A DNA stretch of 64,000 bases from Cellulophaga tyrosinoxydans. Lineage in GTDB: Bacteria > Bacteroidota > Bacteroidia > Flavobacteriales > Flavobacteriaceae. The notes below the pieces were generated by a model that was not told where the DNA came from, made no database searches, and worked only from the letters and a program-made list of their open reading frames with translations. The stretch covers positions 798,775-862,774 of the forward strand of contig NZ_FWXO01000001.1 of NCBI RefSeq assembly GCF_900176415.1, given 5' to 3'. Positions 17,259 through 26,569 of this stretch are shown here, one piece after another. Both the position numbers and the translations under genes were made by a program. The first letter of the stretch is position 1; each line of letters begins with the position of its first letter.

Positions 17259-17869
17259 GCCGTCTGTTTTTGTGCTATGGCTCTAAAATAGAATTTTAGT
17301 TGCTGCATATACCTATATCTTAGCGCTGTTGCACTACCTTCTACCATCAGCATTCGTATTCCTAAGAAAGAAGAAATAATATAGCTCGCTACACCTTCAC
17401 AATCTACATGACGATCTACATAGCCATTAAACTTTCCTTTTTGTAATGCAGAAACAAGATTTACTTCCCAAATTTTTAAAGTATCATTTAAGTACTTCAT
17501 TATTTCAGGATTCTTGCCATTAAATTCATTCATGAAATTACTCAATACAAACCCATAATCGTTTTCATTATGCTCTGCAGTCTGTAAAGCTTCTTCCATA
17601 CAATTGGTAATAAGGTCTAGCGGATTATCATGACCTTCTATAGGCTCAATAAGCATGCTATATACTTTACGTACTACTAAGTTTTGCAATATGCTAATGA
17701 AGAAATCTTCCTTAGATTTAAAATGATAGTAAAATGCACCTTTTGAAAGATCTAATTGTTTTAAAATATCGTCTATGCTTGTATTATAAAATCCTTGTTT
17801 GTAAAACAATTCTAATCCGGTTACTTGCATTTTATGCATGGTAGCCATGCGTTTTAGGTTCTTTTCCAT
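17255..17869 (-). CDS. TetR/AcrR family transcriptional regulator
   Basis: A 204-residue repressor-type protein. The helix-turn-helix spans about residues 29-52 (Y-N-T-S-I-D-D-I-L-K-Q-L-D-L-S-K-G-A-F-Y-Y-H-F), followed by a ligand-binding helical domain with a TetR_C-like fold. An imperfect 25-base palindrome and an exact -7 box sit directly upstream (separate entries), suggesting autoregulation. The target genes are not evident; the arsenosugar-type operon lies upstream in the same direction but has a 260-base gap between. Convergent with the GT9 gene. Confidence 0.93.
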   Translation of the reverse strand: MEKNLKRMATMHKMQVTGLELFYKQGFYNTSIDDILKQLDLSKGAFYYHFKSKEDFFISILQNLVVRKVYSMLIEPIEGHDNPLDLITNCMEEALQTAEHNENDYGFVLSNFMNEFNGKNPEIMKYLNDTLKIWEVNLVSALQKGKFNGYVDRHVDCEGVASYIISSFLGIRMLMVEGSATALRYRYMQQLKFYFRAIAQKQTA

Positions 17870-17887
17870 AAGATTGGGTTTTTTGGG

Positions 17888-17912
17888 GTAAACAGACTCT
17901 AAAGTCTTTTAC
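17888..17912 (-). promoter_or_regulatory. Candidate TetR autoregulatory operator
   Basis: GTAAA-c-AGACT-CTAA-AGTCT-TTTAC forms two 10-base arms with one unpaired C. It begins at the last base of the TAATTTTG box at 17912-17919 and would cover the transcription start of the TetR gene, the usual arrangement for a self-repressing TetR regulator. Confidence 0.5.
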
Positions 17913-17919
17913 AAAATTA
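17912..17919 (-). promoter_or_regulatory. -7 promoter box of the TetR gene
   Basis: On the minus strand this reads TAATTTTG, an exact TAnnTTTG box, 42 bases upstream of the TetR ATG. The palindrome at 17888-17912 abuts it. Confidence 0.45.
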
Positions 17920-18129
17920 AACCTAAGCATCCATTACACCCTAAAATTGGGTTAAAACCAATTAAAACTCGTTAAATTGCGGAATTAACCCAGAAAATTG
18001 ATTTCTCAAAAAAATCACAAACCCGTTAGTCGGTAATATTTCGTTAATTATCGATAGCTTTTGGCCAGCGATCGGCACTTAATTACCCATTTCACCCAAA
18101 ATTGTAATTGTTTTTTAGTTCAAGTATTT

Positions 18130-19188
18130 CTAATTTGTTACTGTCCCTTGGCAACTACTACCTGCTCCAGCGGTACAACCATAACAGTGTTGTGAAATAA
18201 TAATATTTCTATCGTTCAACAAATCTTCATTATAGTCTTTTATGTGTTTTACTTTACTTGCTACTTTAAGATCTAACATTTGGTTAAAATCACAATCATA
18301 TAACCAACCATCCCAACTAATAGAAATGGTATTGGTACACATTACATTTTGCACTGCAGCAGGATTATATGCATCTACTAAAGCATACATATAATCTTCA
18401 TAATTTTCCGATGCTATCAAATAATCTAGAAAACGAGCAATGGGTAAATTCGTAATCGCAAAAAGATTGTGGAATTGAATATTAAAATCTTCCATCAATG
18501 CTTTTTTAAAATCTTTTTCCATCGCGGCTTGGTTGCCTGGTAAATATGCTCCTGAAGGATTATAAACCAAGTCTAATCGCAAACCACTGTCTGGCATACC
18601 ATAACCAACCGCATTTAATTCTTGCAATGCTTTGATCGATTTATCAAAAACACCCTCACCACGCTGCTTGTCTGTTTTACCACGTGTATAATGTGGCATA
18701 GATGAAATTACATGGACATTGTGTTTCTTAAAAAATTCTGGTAAGTCATAATATTTCTTGTTCGCACGGATTATGGTTAAATTAGATCTTACAATAAAAT
18801 CTTTAATCCCTGCCTTCGCTGCTTCTTCAACAAACCATCTAAAGTCTGGATTCATTTCAGGTGCACCGCCTGTTAAATCTAACGTATGAGCTCCTGTATT
18901 TCTGATTACTTCTAAACATTGCGACATGGTTTCCCTTGTCATTATTTCCTTACGATCAGGACCTGCATCTACATGGCAATGTTCACAAACTTGATTGCAC
19001 ATATAACCAACATTAATTTGCAAAATCTCCAATTTTTTAGGTCGAAGTGGAAAATGCCCAATTTGCGCAATTTTATCTTTAAAATAGGGTAATTCACCTT
19101 CGGCAAAAATACCTCCGTTTAAAATTTCTAATTGCCTGTTAGTAATTGCAAGTTCGTCATGCCTTGCTTTTAATGATTTTGTAGCCAT
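18130..19188 (-). CDS. arsS: Arsenosugar biosynthesis radical SAM protein ArsS
   Basis: ArsS-type enzymes use a [4Fe-4S] cluster and S-adenosylmethionine to attach the adenosyl/deoxyadenosyl group of SAM to a methylated arsenical. The 352-residue protein has the radical SAM motif M-C-N-Q-V-C-E-H-C-H (C64, C68, C71) followed by V-D-A-G-P, and the C-terminal CYGCTAGAGSSCQG block (C335, C338, C346) typical of the TIGR04167 family. That family includes selenoprotein forms; here all positions are cysteine. It is the last gene of a minus-strand operon. No arsenite methyltransferase (ArsM) is in the window, so its substrate must come from elsewhere or differ. Confidence 0.88.
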   Translation of the reverse strand: MATKSLKARHDELAITNRQLEILNGGIFAEGELPYFKDKIAQIGHFPLRPKKLEILQINVGYMCNQVCEHCHVDAGPDRKEIMTRETMSQCLEVIRNTGAHTLDLTGGAPEMNPDFRWFVEEAAKAGIKDFIVRSNLTIIRANKKYYDLPEFFKKHNVHVISSMPHYTRGKTDKQRGEGVFDKSIKALQELNAVGYGMPDSGLRLDLVYNPSGAYLPGNQAAMEKDFKKALMEDFNIQFHNLFAITNLPIARFLDYLIASENYEDYMYALVDAYNPAAVQNVMCTNTISISWDGWLYDCDFNQMLDLKVASKVKHIKDYNEDLLNDRNIIISQHCYGCTAGAGSSCQGTVTN

Positions 19189-19275
19189 TTGTTTTTTGTC
19201 TTCTATTTACAGTAATCCTTACTTAAAACTCTAAAGGTCTTAAATCTATTATTGAACCAGCAACTATCAACTCAA

Positions 19276-20484
19276 TTACATGGATAGTTTGTCGTATTTC
19301 TTCATCATTTGAACACCATGCACTAAGGTTGCACCACTTTCAATTGCGGCACCTACGTGAACAGCCTCCATCATTTCTTCTTTAGTTATCCCTTTTTGCA
19401 AACCATCTTTGGTATAGGAATCTATACAATACGGACATTTCACCACATGCGAAACGGCTAGTGCTATTAACGATTTTTCACGAGCACTTAAAGCGCCTTC
19501 TTCGAATACTTTGCCGTAATAATCGAAAAATTTAGTGCCTAACTCTTCACTCCATTCGGTGATTTTTCCAAACTTTCTAAGATCCGCTGGATCGTAATAT
19601 GAATCTGCCATTTTCTTTGTTTTTATAGTTTTAGATTGATTGTATTTTGTTTCGTTCTCAAAATTATAAGGTATTCCTTTTAATCGTTTTTCCGTTTCAG
19701 GGAGAATCTCCATATTATCCCACAGCCCTGAAAGCAATGTTTCTGCATATTCCATAGGCAAATGATTCTCTTTCATTTTTACATAAGCTGTGGTATAATC
19801 GTACTCTAAATACCTATGAGTATATTTTAATTCACCTCCTACATCCTCTAAAATCATATACCATACTCTTGTGGTTCCGTCATTTGCCGGCATACCAATA
19901 ACACCAGGATTAATCCAATGCTGTGCTCCCATTTGATGAATAAAAGGTAAGCCACAATGCCCCGCTAATATTACCTCAGCATGTAAAGACTTAAATACTT
20001 TTTGTTTGACTTCCTCAGGTGTTGATTCAAAAACAAATTCGGATACATTATCGTACGAGCCATGAACTACAGCTACTTTTTTACCTACGTAATTAAAAGT
20101 GATATGGTTTGGTAAAGTGCCCATCCATGAAATAGAATCGGGTGATAACTTAGATTTAGCATAAGGATACCACATTTTAGAAAATCCATCACAACGACTC
20201 CCTGCTGTAAAATCGCATCCACAATCTTCCGCATCTTCAAATAATTGTTGTTCCACGTTGCCAGAAATACTTCTTGCTCCCCAATTTTTAAATAATGCTA
20301 CCGTTTCTTCTGGTTGTGCACAATAGCCCACAATATCGCCTGTACAAATACAATTTTCAGGGGCGATATTTTCTTTACTAGCAATTTCTATAAGCGCTTC
20401 AAGTGCTTGTAGGTTGCTATAGACACCTCCAAATACTAAAACCTTACCCGCAACTAAACCTATGTGTTCTATTTTCTTATCCAT
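19276..20484 (-). CDS. Fusion: metallophosphoesterase-like domain plus AhpD/CMD peroxidase-like domain (arsenosugar cluster)
   Basis: A 402-residue two-domain protein. Residues 1-275 follow the calcineurin-like phosphoesterase layout, keeping TGDIVGY (about 48-54), but the expected D-x-H is G-x-Y (G20-V-Y22), GNHD is GNVE (about 75-78), and GHTH is GHCG (about 175-178), so metal binding is probably impaired. After a lysine/threonine-rich linker, residues 292-402 form a carboxymuconolactone decarboxylase/AhpD-like domain with H346 and C350-P-Y-C353; this domain matches the arsenosugar biosynthesis-associated peroxidase-like family. The ATG at 20484 is chosen; it overlaps the symporter stop by 16 bases. 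An ATG at 20526 would lie deeper in the symporter gene. Confidence 0.85.
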   Translation of the reverse strand: MDKKIEHIGLVAGKVLVFGGVYSNLQALEALIEIASKENIAPENCICTGDIVGYCAQPEETVALFKNWGARSISGNVEQQLFEDAEDCGCDFTAGSRCDGFSKMWYPYAKSKLSPDSISWMGTLPNHITFNYVGKKVAVVHGSYDNVSEFVFESTPEEVKQKVFKSLHAEVILAGHCGLPFIHQMGAQHWINPGVIGMPANDGTTRVWYMILEDVGGELKYTHRYLEYDYTTAYVKMKENHLPMEYAETLLSGLWDNMEILPETEKRLKGIPYNFENETKYNQSKTIKTKKMADSYYDPADLRKFGKITEWSEELGTKFFDYYGKVFEEGALSAREKSLIALAVSHVVKCPYCIDSYTKDGLQKGITKEEMMEAVHVGAAIESGATLVHGVQMMKKYDKLSM

Positions 20485-21809
20485 ATGGGTATAAAATAAA
20501 GGGTTATGCAACTTATAATTCCCCAAAAATTAATCCAAAGCAAATCGGCATATTTACCGGTTGTAAAGATCAATTGATTTGGAAAAAGATTAAAGATCAA
20601 TAAAAAACCAAAAACAATTCCGCAAAAAACACTTAAGTGAAAACTTAGTTTTGGTGCTTTGGATTTCCAGAATATAAAAACAGGAGTTAATCCTATTACC
20701 ATTGTGCCGCTAATTGTAGTGGCTGATAAAATCTCAGCATCTAGAAAAACAGGAATCGTACCTAATACGGCTATGAGTACCATAGACCATCGACCAACTT
20801 TTAAAGAATTACCCAATTTAAGATCAATAGATACCAATTTTGAAAATGAAGAAAAGGTAGAATCTAAAGTGGATGCTGCAGAAGTAATCATAATAAAATT
20901 AATGACTAATAAAAGCACCACACCAAATGCCTTACCAACCTCAACTGCCGCTTGCCCAGACATGCCACTGGATTTAGCATAAACACCAATTATACTAAAA
21001 AGTATAATACAAATTCCACCGACTACAGTAGCCAACAAAAAGCTCTTTAAAGTGATTTTAGGACTACTGATAAAACCTCTATCCGTTAAAACTGGATCAT
21101 GGAAAGGATAACTTAAAGATTGTAATACTGCGGCAAATAATAGATTTAATCCCATTTCAAAAGACCAGATTCCAGAAAGGGTAGCCTCGTGGATTGTAAA
21201 ATTAGTTTTTGGTCCAAAAATGACACCAAGTATAACAATCAAAAGCACCGAAAACAATCCCATTTGTAAAACATCAGTAAAAATAGAACTGCTTAATCCG
21301 CCTTTTAAAACATAAGCCAAAGTAAGAACAGTAAAAACAAGTATAGACCAATAATAAACACTTGTTCCCATATCGCCAAAATAGCTTCCTATGACCATGG
21401 TGTTACTCCATACTTCATTGAACAAACGTATGGCTATTAATATGGAAAAAACCGCAACGGCTCCTTTTCCAAACTTTGAAATTAGAAAATGGTGGATACT
21501 TCTATACCTACCTTGAGTTCGCATTTTGTAAATGACTATTCCGGCTACAGTAAAGGATAAATAATATGCTGCATAAGCCACGCCCCCTACAATCCCATAA
21601 TCTAACCCTAAATTAGCAGCATTGGTAATGCTTTTGGCAAAGATCCATGATATAACTAGGCTCCCCATTAACATAAAAGTATTGGGTGCTTTTTTCTTAT
21701 GTTCCGCCTTAAAAAACTGATTGGTATTTTTTGCCAATGGAGACAACAAAAACAATAGCAAACTAGATGCTATTATAAGTCCCCACTGCCAATATTGTAT
21801 ATCAATCAT
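20469..21809 (-). CDS. Sodium:solute symporter family protein
   Basis: A 446-residue polytopic membrane protein with about 12-13 hydrophobic segments and the fold pattern of the SSS/SSF family (for example the S-W-I-F-A-K-S-I-T-N-A-A segment near residue 54 and the long T-S-A-A-S-T-L-D-S-T-F-S-S segment near residue 310, the Na+-site helix of the family). It should import a small organic solute across the inner membrane. It lies six bases after susD in the same operon, so it is the likely inner-membrane partner of the SusCD pair. Substrate unknown. Confidence 0.88.
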   Translation of the reverse strand: MIDIQYWQWGLIIASSLLLFLLSPLAKNTNQFFKAEHKKKAPNTFMLMGSLVISWIFAKSITNAANLGLDYGIVGGVAYAAYYLSFTVAGIVIYKMRTQGRYRSIHHFLISKFGKGAVAVFSILIAIRLFNEVWSNTMVIGSYFGDMGTSVYYWSILVFTVLTLAYVLKGGLSSSIFTDVLQMGLFSVLLIVILGVIFGPKTNFTIHEATLSGIWSFEMGLNLLFAAVLQSLSYPFHDPVLTDRGFISSPKITLKSFLLATVVGGICIILFSIIGVYAKSSGMSGQAAVEVGKAFGVVLLLVINFIMITSAASTLDSTFSSFSKLVSIDLKLGNSLKVGRWSMVLIAVLGTIPVFLDAEILSATTISGTMVIGLTPVFIFWKSKAPKLSFHLSVFCGIVFGFLLIFNLFPNQLIFTTGKYADLLWINFWGIISCITLYFIPIWIRK

Positions 21810-21815
21810 TGGTTT

Positions 21816-23279
21816 CTAGTTTACGTCCCACCATACTTTTACGTTTATACTGTTGTCATTTGTTGCGCGTGCCGCATTGGTATAGTTTACATTGTTCAAA
21901 GCCTCCTCTTCCGCTGGATAAGGCATGCGAACTGGAATTATATTATTGTTTAAGCTTGCCGAAATGGCTTTAAGTTGCGGGAAACCTGTTCTTCGGTATT
22001 CAATCCAACCTTCATAACCATTTATCATATTGGCAATCCATTTTTGGGTTATTATTTGCACTAAGGCATTTGTCCCTGAACTATCATAAGCACCAGAAGT
22101 AACTAAATAATCTGCTGGCAAATCCGTACCCCAATAATCAAATGATTGCGTTACTCCCAATTCGTAAAGCGATTTGGAATCAGTAGTGATTAAGCCTTTA
22201 AGTGCAGCTTCGGCTAATAAAAACTGTGTTTCCATACTGGTCATAAAATTGGCATCTAAACGAGCGGTATTTTCTCTGAAAATAGTTCCTGTAAGTGAAT
22301 AATCTGCGGGTGATATAGAGGTTTGAGAAGCATCTATTCCGTTTATAAGTCCGTTAAACTCACCATCAGCACTATTTGCAAAAGGTCTGAATAAAGTAGC
22401 TATACGCGGATCGTTTAAATTGGTCATAATTTCAAACATGGTTTCTGAAAGCACGTAATTATTAAAATCTCCTACACGCAAACGAGCCAATCTAAAATTA
22501 TTAGGTTCACCATCTGTGAAATTAAATATCGCATTTTGACTATTTTCTTGGATATAAATTCCAGAATCAAAAATGGATTGTAAATCGCTAGCGACATCAA
22601 TCTTATCTGAAATACGCATAAGGGCTTTAATTTTTAAAGAATTTGCAAATCGCACCCAAGCTTGTAAATCTCCATTAAATAAAATATCGCCTTCTAAAGC
22701 TATACTCCCATCATAATTTTGGATAGCCAATATTCCCTTATCCAAATTATCTAAAATTCCCCCTTCATCGAGATAAATAGATTCTTGAGAATCATATTTA
22801 GGCGTAACAGAACCTTTTGCGCCTTTAAATGCTTCTGAATAAGGGACATCTCCGAACAAATCTGTCAAACCAGCAGTCATATACGCTTTTAAAATGAGCG
22901 CAGGACCTTCGTAGACTGTATAGGTTTCATTTTCTTTGACTAGTTCCAGAATGATTTCATTATCCCGAAGGTTTTTATAGAAAATAGGCCAAGGGTTGCC
23001 TCCCAACTGAGGAGATTTTAAATTATGTCTATCAAACAAATTAAAATCTAATGCGGTGGAATACTGCCCTAAAAGATTTCCTGCCGTAAAACCTTCATAA
23101 GACATTTGCTCGCCATAATCATAAATTACCTGACGCAATAATAGGCTAGGTTGCACTGTTACTGGCGAATTAGGATTTGTATTTATTTCTTCAAAATCTT
23201 TGGTACAAGATAATACTGTCCATAAGCTAAGTATGGATACTACAATAGACTTTATAGTTGTTTTATGTATTGTGTTCAT
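21816..23279 (-). CDS. SusD/RagB family outer-membrane nutrient-binding lipoprotein
   Basis: A 487-residue surface lipoprotein of the SusD-like_2 type. The signal peptide ends at a lipobox T-V-L-S-C with the lipidated cysteine at residue 25, followed by F-E-E-I-N-T-N-P-N-S-P, which is diagnostic for this SusD subfamily. SusD caps its SusC channel and binds ligand at the cell surface. It starts nine bases after the susC stop. No other carbohydrate-active genes (glycoside hydrolases, sulfatases) are nearby, so this is not a normal polysaccharide utilisation locus. Confidence 0.93.
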   Translation of the reverse strand: MNTIHKTTIKSIVVSILSLWTVLSCTKDFEEINTNPNSPVTVQPSLLLRQVIYDYGEQMSYEGFTAGNLLGQYSTALDFNLFDRHNLKSPQLGGNPWPIFYKNLRDNEIILELVKENETYTVYEGPALILKAYMTAGLTDLFGDVPYSEAFKGAKGSVTPKYDSQESIYLDEGGILDNLDKGILAIQNYDGSIALEGDILFNGDLQAWVRFANSLKIKALMRISDKIDVASDLQSIFDSGIYIQENSQNAIFNFTDGEPNNFRLARLRVGDFNNYVLSETMFEIMTNLNDPRIATLFRPFANSADGEFNGLINGIDASQTSISPADYSLTGTIFRENTARLDANFMTSMETQFLLAEAALKGLITTDSKSLYELGVTQSFDYWGTDLPADYLVTSGAYDSSGTNALVQIITQKWIANMINGYEGWIEYRRTGFPQLKAISASLNNNIIPVRMPYPAEEEALNNVNYTNAARATNDNSINVKVWWDVN

Positions 23280-23288
23280 TTTTTCTAA

Positions 23289-26200
23289 TTAAAAATTGAA
23301 TCCTGCTTTAAATCCAATGCTTCGTGATGTCGCATAAGACATGTCTTCTACTCCTCCCACAAAACCATTTCCTTGTACGGCTAGTTGTTCTGGATCAAAA
23401 TGCGGATTCTCTGTTATTGCAAAAATGTTTCTTCCGATTACAGATAAACTTAAAGTAGCACCTTGATTAAAGAACTTTAAATTGTTGAATGTGTATCCAA
23501 TAGCAAATTGTCTTAGTTTTAAAAACGATGCATCGTAAGTGTTGTTCTCTTCATGGTTACGATCATAGAATTGACGGTAATAGCTTTCAGCAGTAACCGC
23601 CACAGTATTCTGCTCGTAAACTGGATTATCGGATGTACCAACATTAATCACACCAATTGGTATAATTCCTTCGGTAGGTCTATAAGCTGTTTCTGCTAAC
23701 TGCCCACCAACATTACCAAGCGCCTTAGTTCTAGAAACTATAATACCGCCTTGCTGCCAATCTAATAAAAAGCTTAAATCCCAATTTTTATAATTGAATT
23801 GGTTGTTAAAACCAAGTGTAAAATCTGGATTGTAATTTCCTAACTTTTGCAAATTGTTGTCGGCGATATATCTACCTTGATCAGTTAAAATAAAATCTCC
23901 ATTTTCATTTTTTAAATAACCCGTTCCATACAAATCTCCAATACGACCTCCTTTTTCAACTTGTAAATATACCGTTTGGTTTTGGCTGTCATAAATTCTA
24001 GAATAGGCTAAAGTTAATCGACCATCTTCTTGCGGTAAATCTTCAACAGTTGCTCTATTTGTGCTAAAATTAAAAGTGCTGTTCCATTTAAAATTTGATG
24101 AAATAATTGGTGAAATACCGGCAATAATTTCAAGGCCTTTGGAACGTACTTTTCCGCCGTTAACAACTTGTTGCGTATACCCCGAAGAAATTCCAATAGG
24201 AAGCGAAATAATTTGATCTTTGGTCAAGGCATTGTAATACGAAATATCAAAAGTAAGTTGATCTCCGAAAAAACGTAAGTCAGCCCCTATTTCGAAAGAT
24301 GACGTGCTTTCTGGCTTTAAATTTGGATTTGCTATGGAATTTTGATTGCTAAATGTTGGTTGCCCGTTAAAAGGTGTTTGAGCAATAAATGCACCTGTTG
24401 TTTGGTACGGGTTAGTATCATTGCCCACTTGTGCCCAACTAGCTCTTAATTTTGCGAATGATATTGCTGTTGGCAAATCTAAGACTCTAGATACGATAAA
24501 ACTGCTTGACACCGATGGATAGAAAAACGAAGTGTTATCTACTGAAAAAGGAGTAGCCAATGCGCTCGACCAATCATTTCTTCCTGTAATGTCTACATAG
24601 AGAAAATCTTTATATCCGAATTTGGCAACACCGTAAAAGCTATTAATCCGTTTGTTGGATTCAAACTCAAAAACTTCAACGGGAGAGGCTGCGTTTGATA
24701 ATCTAAAAATACCTGGTTGAGCAAGACTTGTAGTTTGTGATTGCCCCGTAAATGCTTTTTGGTCTAGTCTATTTCCTCCTATTGAAAAATCGACCTTAAA
24801 GTCATTAAATACATTTTTATAGTTCAATAAAAAATCGGTATTTACTTCTCTAAAAAACACATCATGTTCCGCGTAACCTCCATTTCTAAAACGATTAGAA
24901 CTAAAATTTCTTCGCATTTGCCGTACTTCACTCGAATAATCCATTCCAGATCTCACGGTGGCAGTTATCTGATCTGTAATTTCATAACTAGCGGAAATAT
25001 TACCAAAAACACGATCACGATTAAAGGAATTTCTGTTTTCAAGTAGCGTAAAATAAGGGTTGTCAAAAAAAGTATAATTAAACGAATACTGCTGAACACC
25101 TTCAAGACCAGGCTGCCAATAGTTTTTTAAACTATTAATATTAAGAGAACGAGGTCCCCAAGCCACTAAAGCATAGTTTACATTTTCGGAACCATAGCCA
25201 TTGCTTGGCCGGTTATCGCTTTTAGAATTTACATAACTAACTGAAGAATTAATCTTTAATCTATCAATAGGCTGAAACCCTAATCTTGCACTAACCGTTT
25301 GCCGGTCTAAATTAACTCCTGGGATAATTGATTCACTACGCAAATCGGTAAAAGAAAGTCGGTAATTACCTTTATCAAATGACGAAGAAATAGCGATGTT
25401 GTTTATAAGTGTAGTACCTGTTTCGTAAAAATCTTTTAAATTATCCGGATGCGAAACAAAAGGCGTTGGAGTTATAGGCAAACCACTATATAAAGCCGTA
25501 TCTCCGCCACGAACTACAGTGCCATTTGCTAAAGTAACAGGACTATCAAACTGAGGAATCAGGGTTCCTTGATCCAGGCGAGGTCCCCAACTATAAGAAA
25601 TTAAATCGTTCGTACCGCCACCTAGTCCGTCTACATAAGCAAACTGTCCAGAATTTCCCTGACCATATTCATTTTGAAATTCGGGCAATTTAAAAGCGGA
25701 ATCCACAAAAAAGCTGGTGTTGTAACTTATACCTAAGCCTTTGGTTTTAGAGCCATTTTTTGTTTCAATGACGATAACACCATTTGAAGCGCGAGAACCA
25801 TACAAGGCAGCAGCACTTGGCCCTTTTAAAACCGAAACCTCAGCAATATCATCAGGGTTCACCTCCATAGCTCCATTTCCATAATCTATTTCCTGAAATC
25901 CTGCAGCAGCTTCATTGCTAAAATTAAAAACAGAATTATTATTTATAGGAACTCCATCAACAACAAAAAGTGGATTGTTATTAGAAAATGATGCTTCGCC
26001 TCTAATGGTTATTTTCGAAGTAGAACCTACACCAGTTGCCCCTTGTGTAATGGTAACTCCTGCGAGTTTACCTGAAAGGTTATCTAAAAAATTTACAGAT
26101 TTTACTTCTGTAACTCCCTTAGTGTCCAAACTTTGCACTACATAACCTAATTCTTGTGTGGAGCGTTTTACACCTAAAGCAGTGAGTACAACTTCATTTA

Positions 26201-26492
26201 ACACTTCTGAATCATCTTGAAGAACGACATTAACTATGCGTTTATTCTTAATGTTGATACTTTGTGATTTATAGCCGAGATAGGAAAAAACCAATATTTC
26301 TGATGCTTCATTGAGTGCAATGGAATAATTACCCTCTTCGTCTGTGGTGGCACCAATATTGGTTCCTTTGACAAGAACATTTACAAAAGCCAATGGTTCA
26401 TTATCGCTATTTACGACGTTTCCGGTAATGGTATTTTGTGCTATGGACATTGCAGAGAAGCAAAGCATGAACACTACTAATATATATTTCAT
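23289..26492 (-). CDS. SusC/RagA family TonB-linked outer-membrane protein
   Basis: A 1067-residue TonB-dependent channel. Residues 1-19 form a signal peptide ending in S-I-A-Q; about 20-105 is the carboxypeptidase-regulatory-like beta domain (G-N-V-V-N-S-D-N-E-P-L-A-F-V-N-V); about 110-240 is the plug with D-N-L-S-G-K-L-A-G-V and F-V-V-D-G-V-P-I-N-N; the rest is a 22-strand barrel ending in a terminal phenylalanine. With SusD it imports nutrient through the outer membrane using TonB energy. Its position inside an arsenosugar-type gene cluster points to an unusual ligand. Only a 77-base spacer separates it from the upstream glycosyltransferase gene. Confidence 0.95.
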   Translation of the reverse strand: MKYILVVFMLCFSAMSIAQNTITGNVVNSDNEPLAFVNVLVKGTNIGATTDEEGNYSIALNEASEILVFSYLGYKSQSINIKNKRIVNVVLQDDSEVLNEVVLTALGVKRSTQELGYVVQSLDTKGVTEVKSVNFLDNLSGKLAGVTITQGATGVGSTSKITIRGEASFSNNNPLFVVDGVPINNNSVFNFSNEAAAGFQEIDYGNGAMEVNPDDIAEVSVLKGPSAAALYGSRASNGVIVIETKNGSKTKGLGISYNTSFFVDSAFKLPEFQNEYGQGNSGQFAYVDGLGGGTNDLISYSWGPRLDQGTLIPQFDSPVTLANGTVVRGGDTALYSGLPITPTPFVSHPDNLKDFYETGTTLINNIAISSSFDKGNYRLSFTDLRSESIIPGVNLDRQTVSARLGFQPIDRLKINSSVSYVNSKSDNRPSNGYGSENVNYALVAWGPRSLNINSLKNYWQPGLEGVQQYSFNYTFFDNPYFTLLENRNSFNRDRVFGNISASYEITDQITATVRSGMDYSSEVRQMRRNFSSNRFRNGGYAEHDVFFREVNTDFLLNYKNVFNDFKVDFSIGGNRLDQKAFTGQSQTTSLAQPGIFRLSNAASPVEVFEFESNKRINSFYGVAKFGYKDFLYVDITGRNDWSSALATPFSVDNTSFFYPSVSSSFIVSRVLDLPTAISFAKLRASWAQVGNDTNPYQTTGAFIAQTPFNGQPTFSNQNSIANPNLKPESTSSFEIGADLRFFGDQLTFDISYYNALTKDQIISLPIGISSGYTQQVVNGGKVRSKGLEIIAGISPIISSNFKWNSTFNFSTNRATVEDLPQEDGRLTLAYSRIYDSQNQTVYLQVEKGGRIGDLYGTGYLKNENGDFILTDQGRYIADNNLQKLGNYNPDFTLGFNNQFNYKNWDLSFLLDWQQGGIIVSRTKALGNVGGQLAETAYRPTEGIIPIGVINVGTSDNPVYEQNTVAVTAESYYRQFYDRNHEENNTYDASFLKLRQFAIGYTFNNLKFFNQGATLSLSVIGRNIFAITENPHFDPEQLAVQGNGFVGGVEDMSYATSRSIGFKAGFNF

Positions 26493-26569
26493 GTATAGGT
26501 TTACTAGTTATAACATCAATGTTGAGCATGATTTAGTTTTAAGTAAAAGCTAAACTGCTGTTTCTATTT

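Noticed and set aside
18130-19188. Selenocysteine codon in arsS
   Set aside because: All family cysteine positions are encoded by Cys codons and there is no in-frame TGA; this is the cysteine form.
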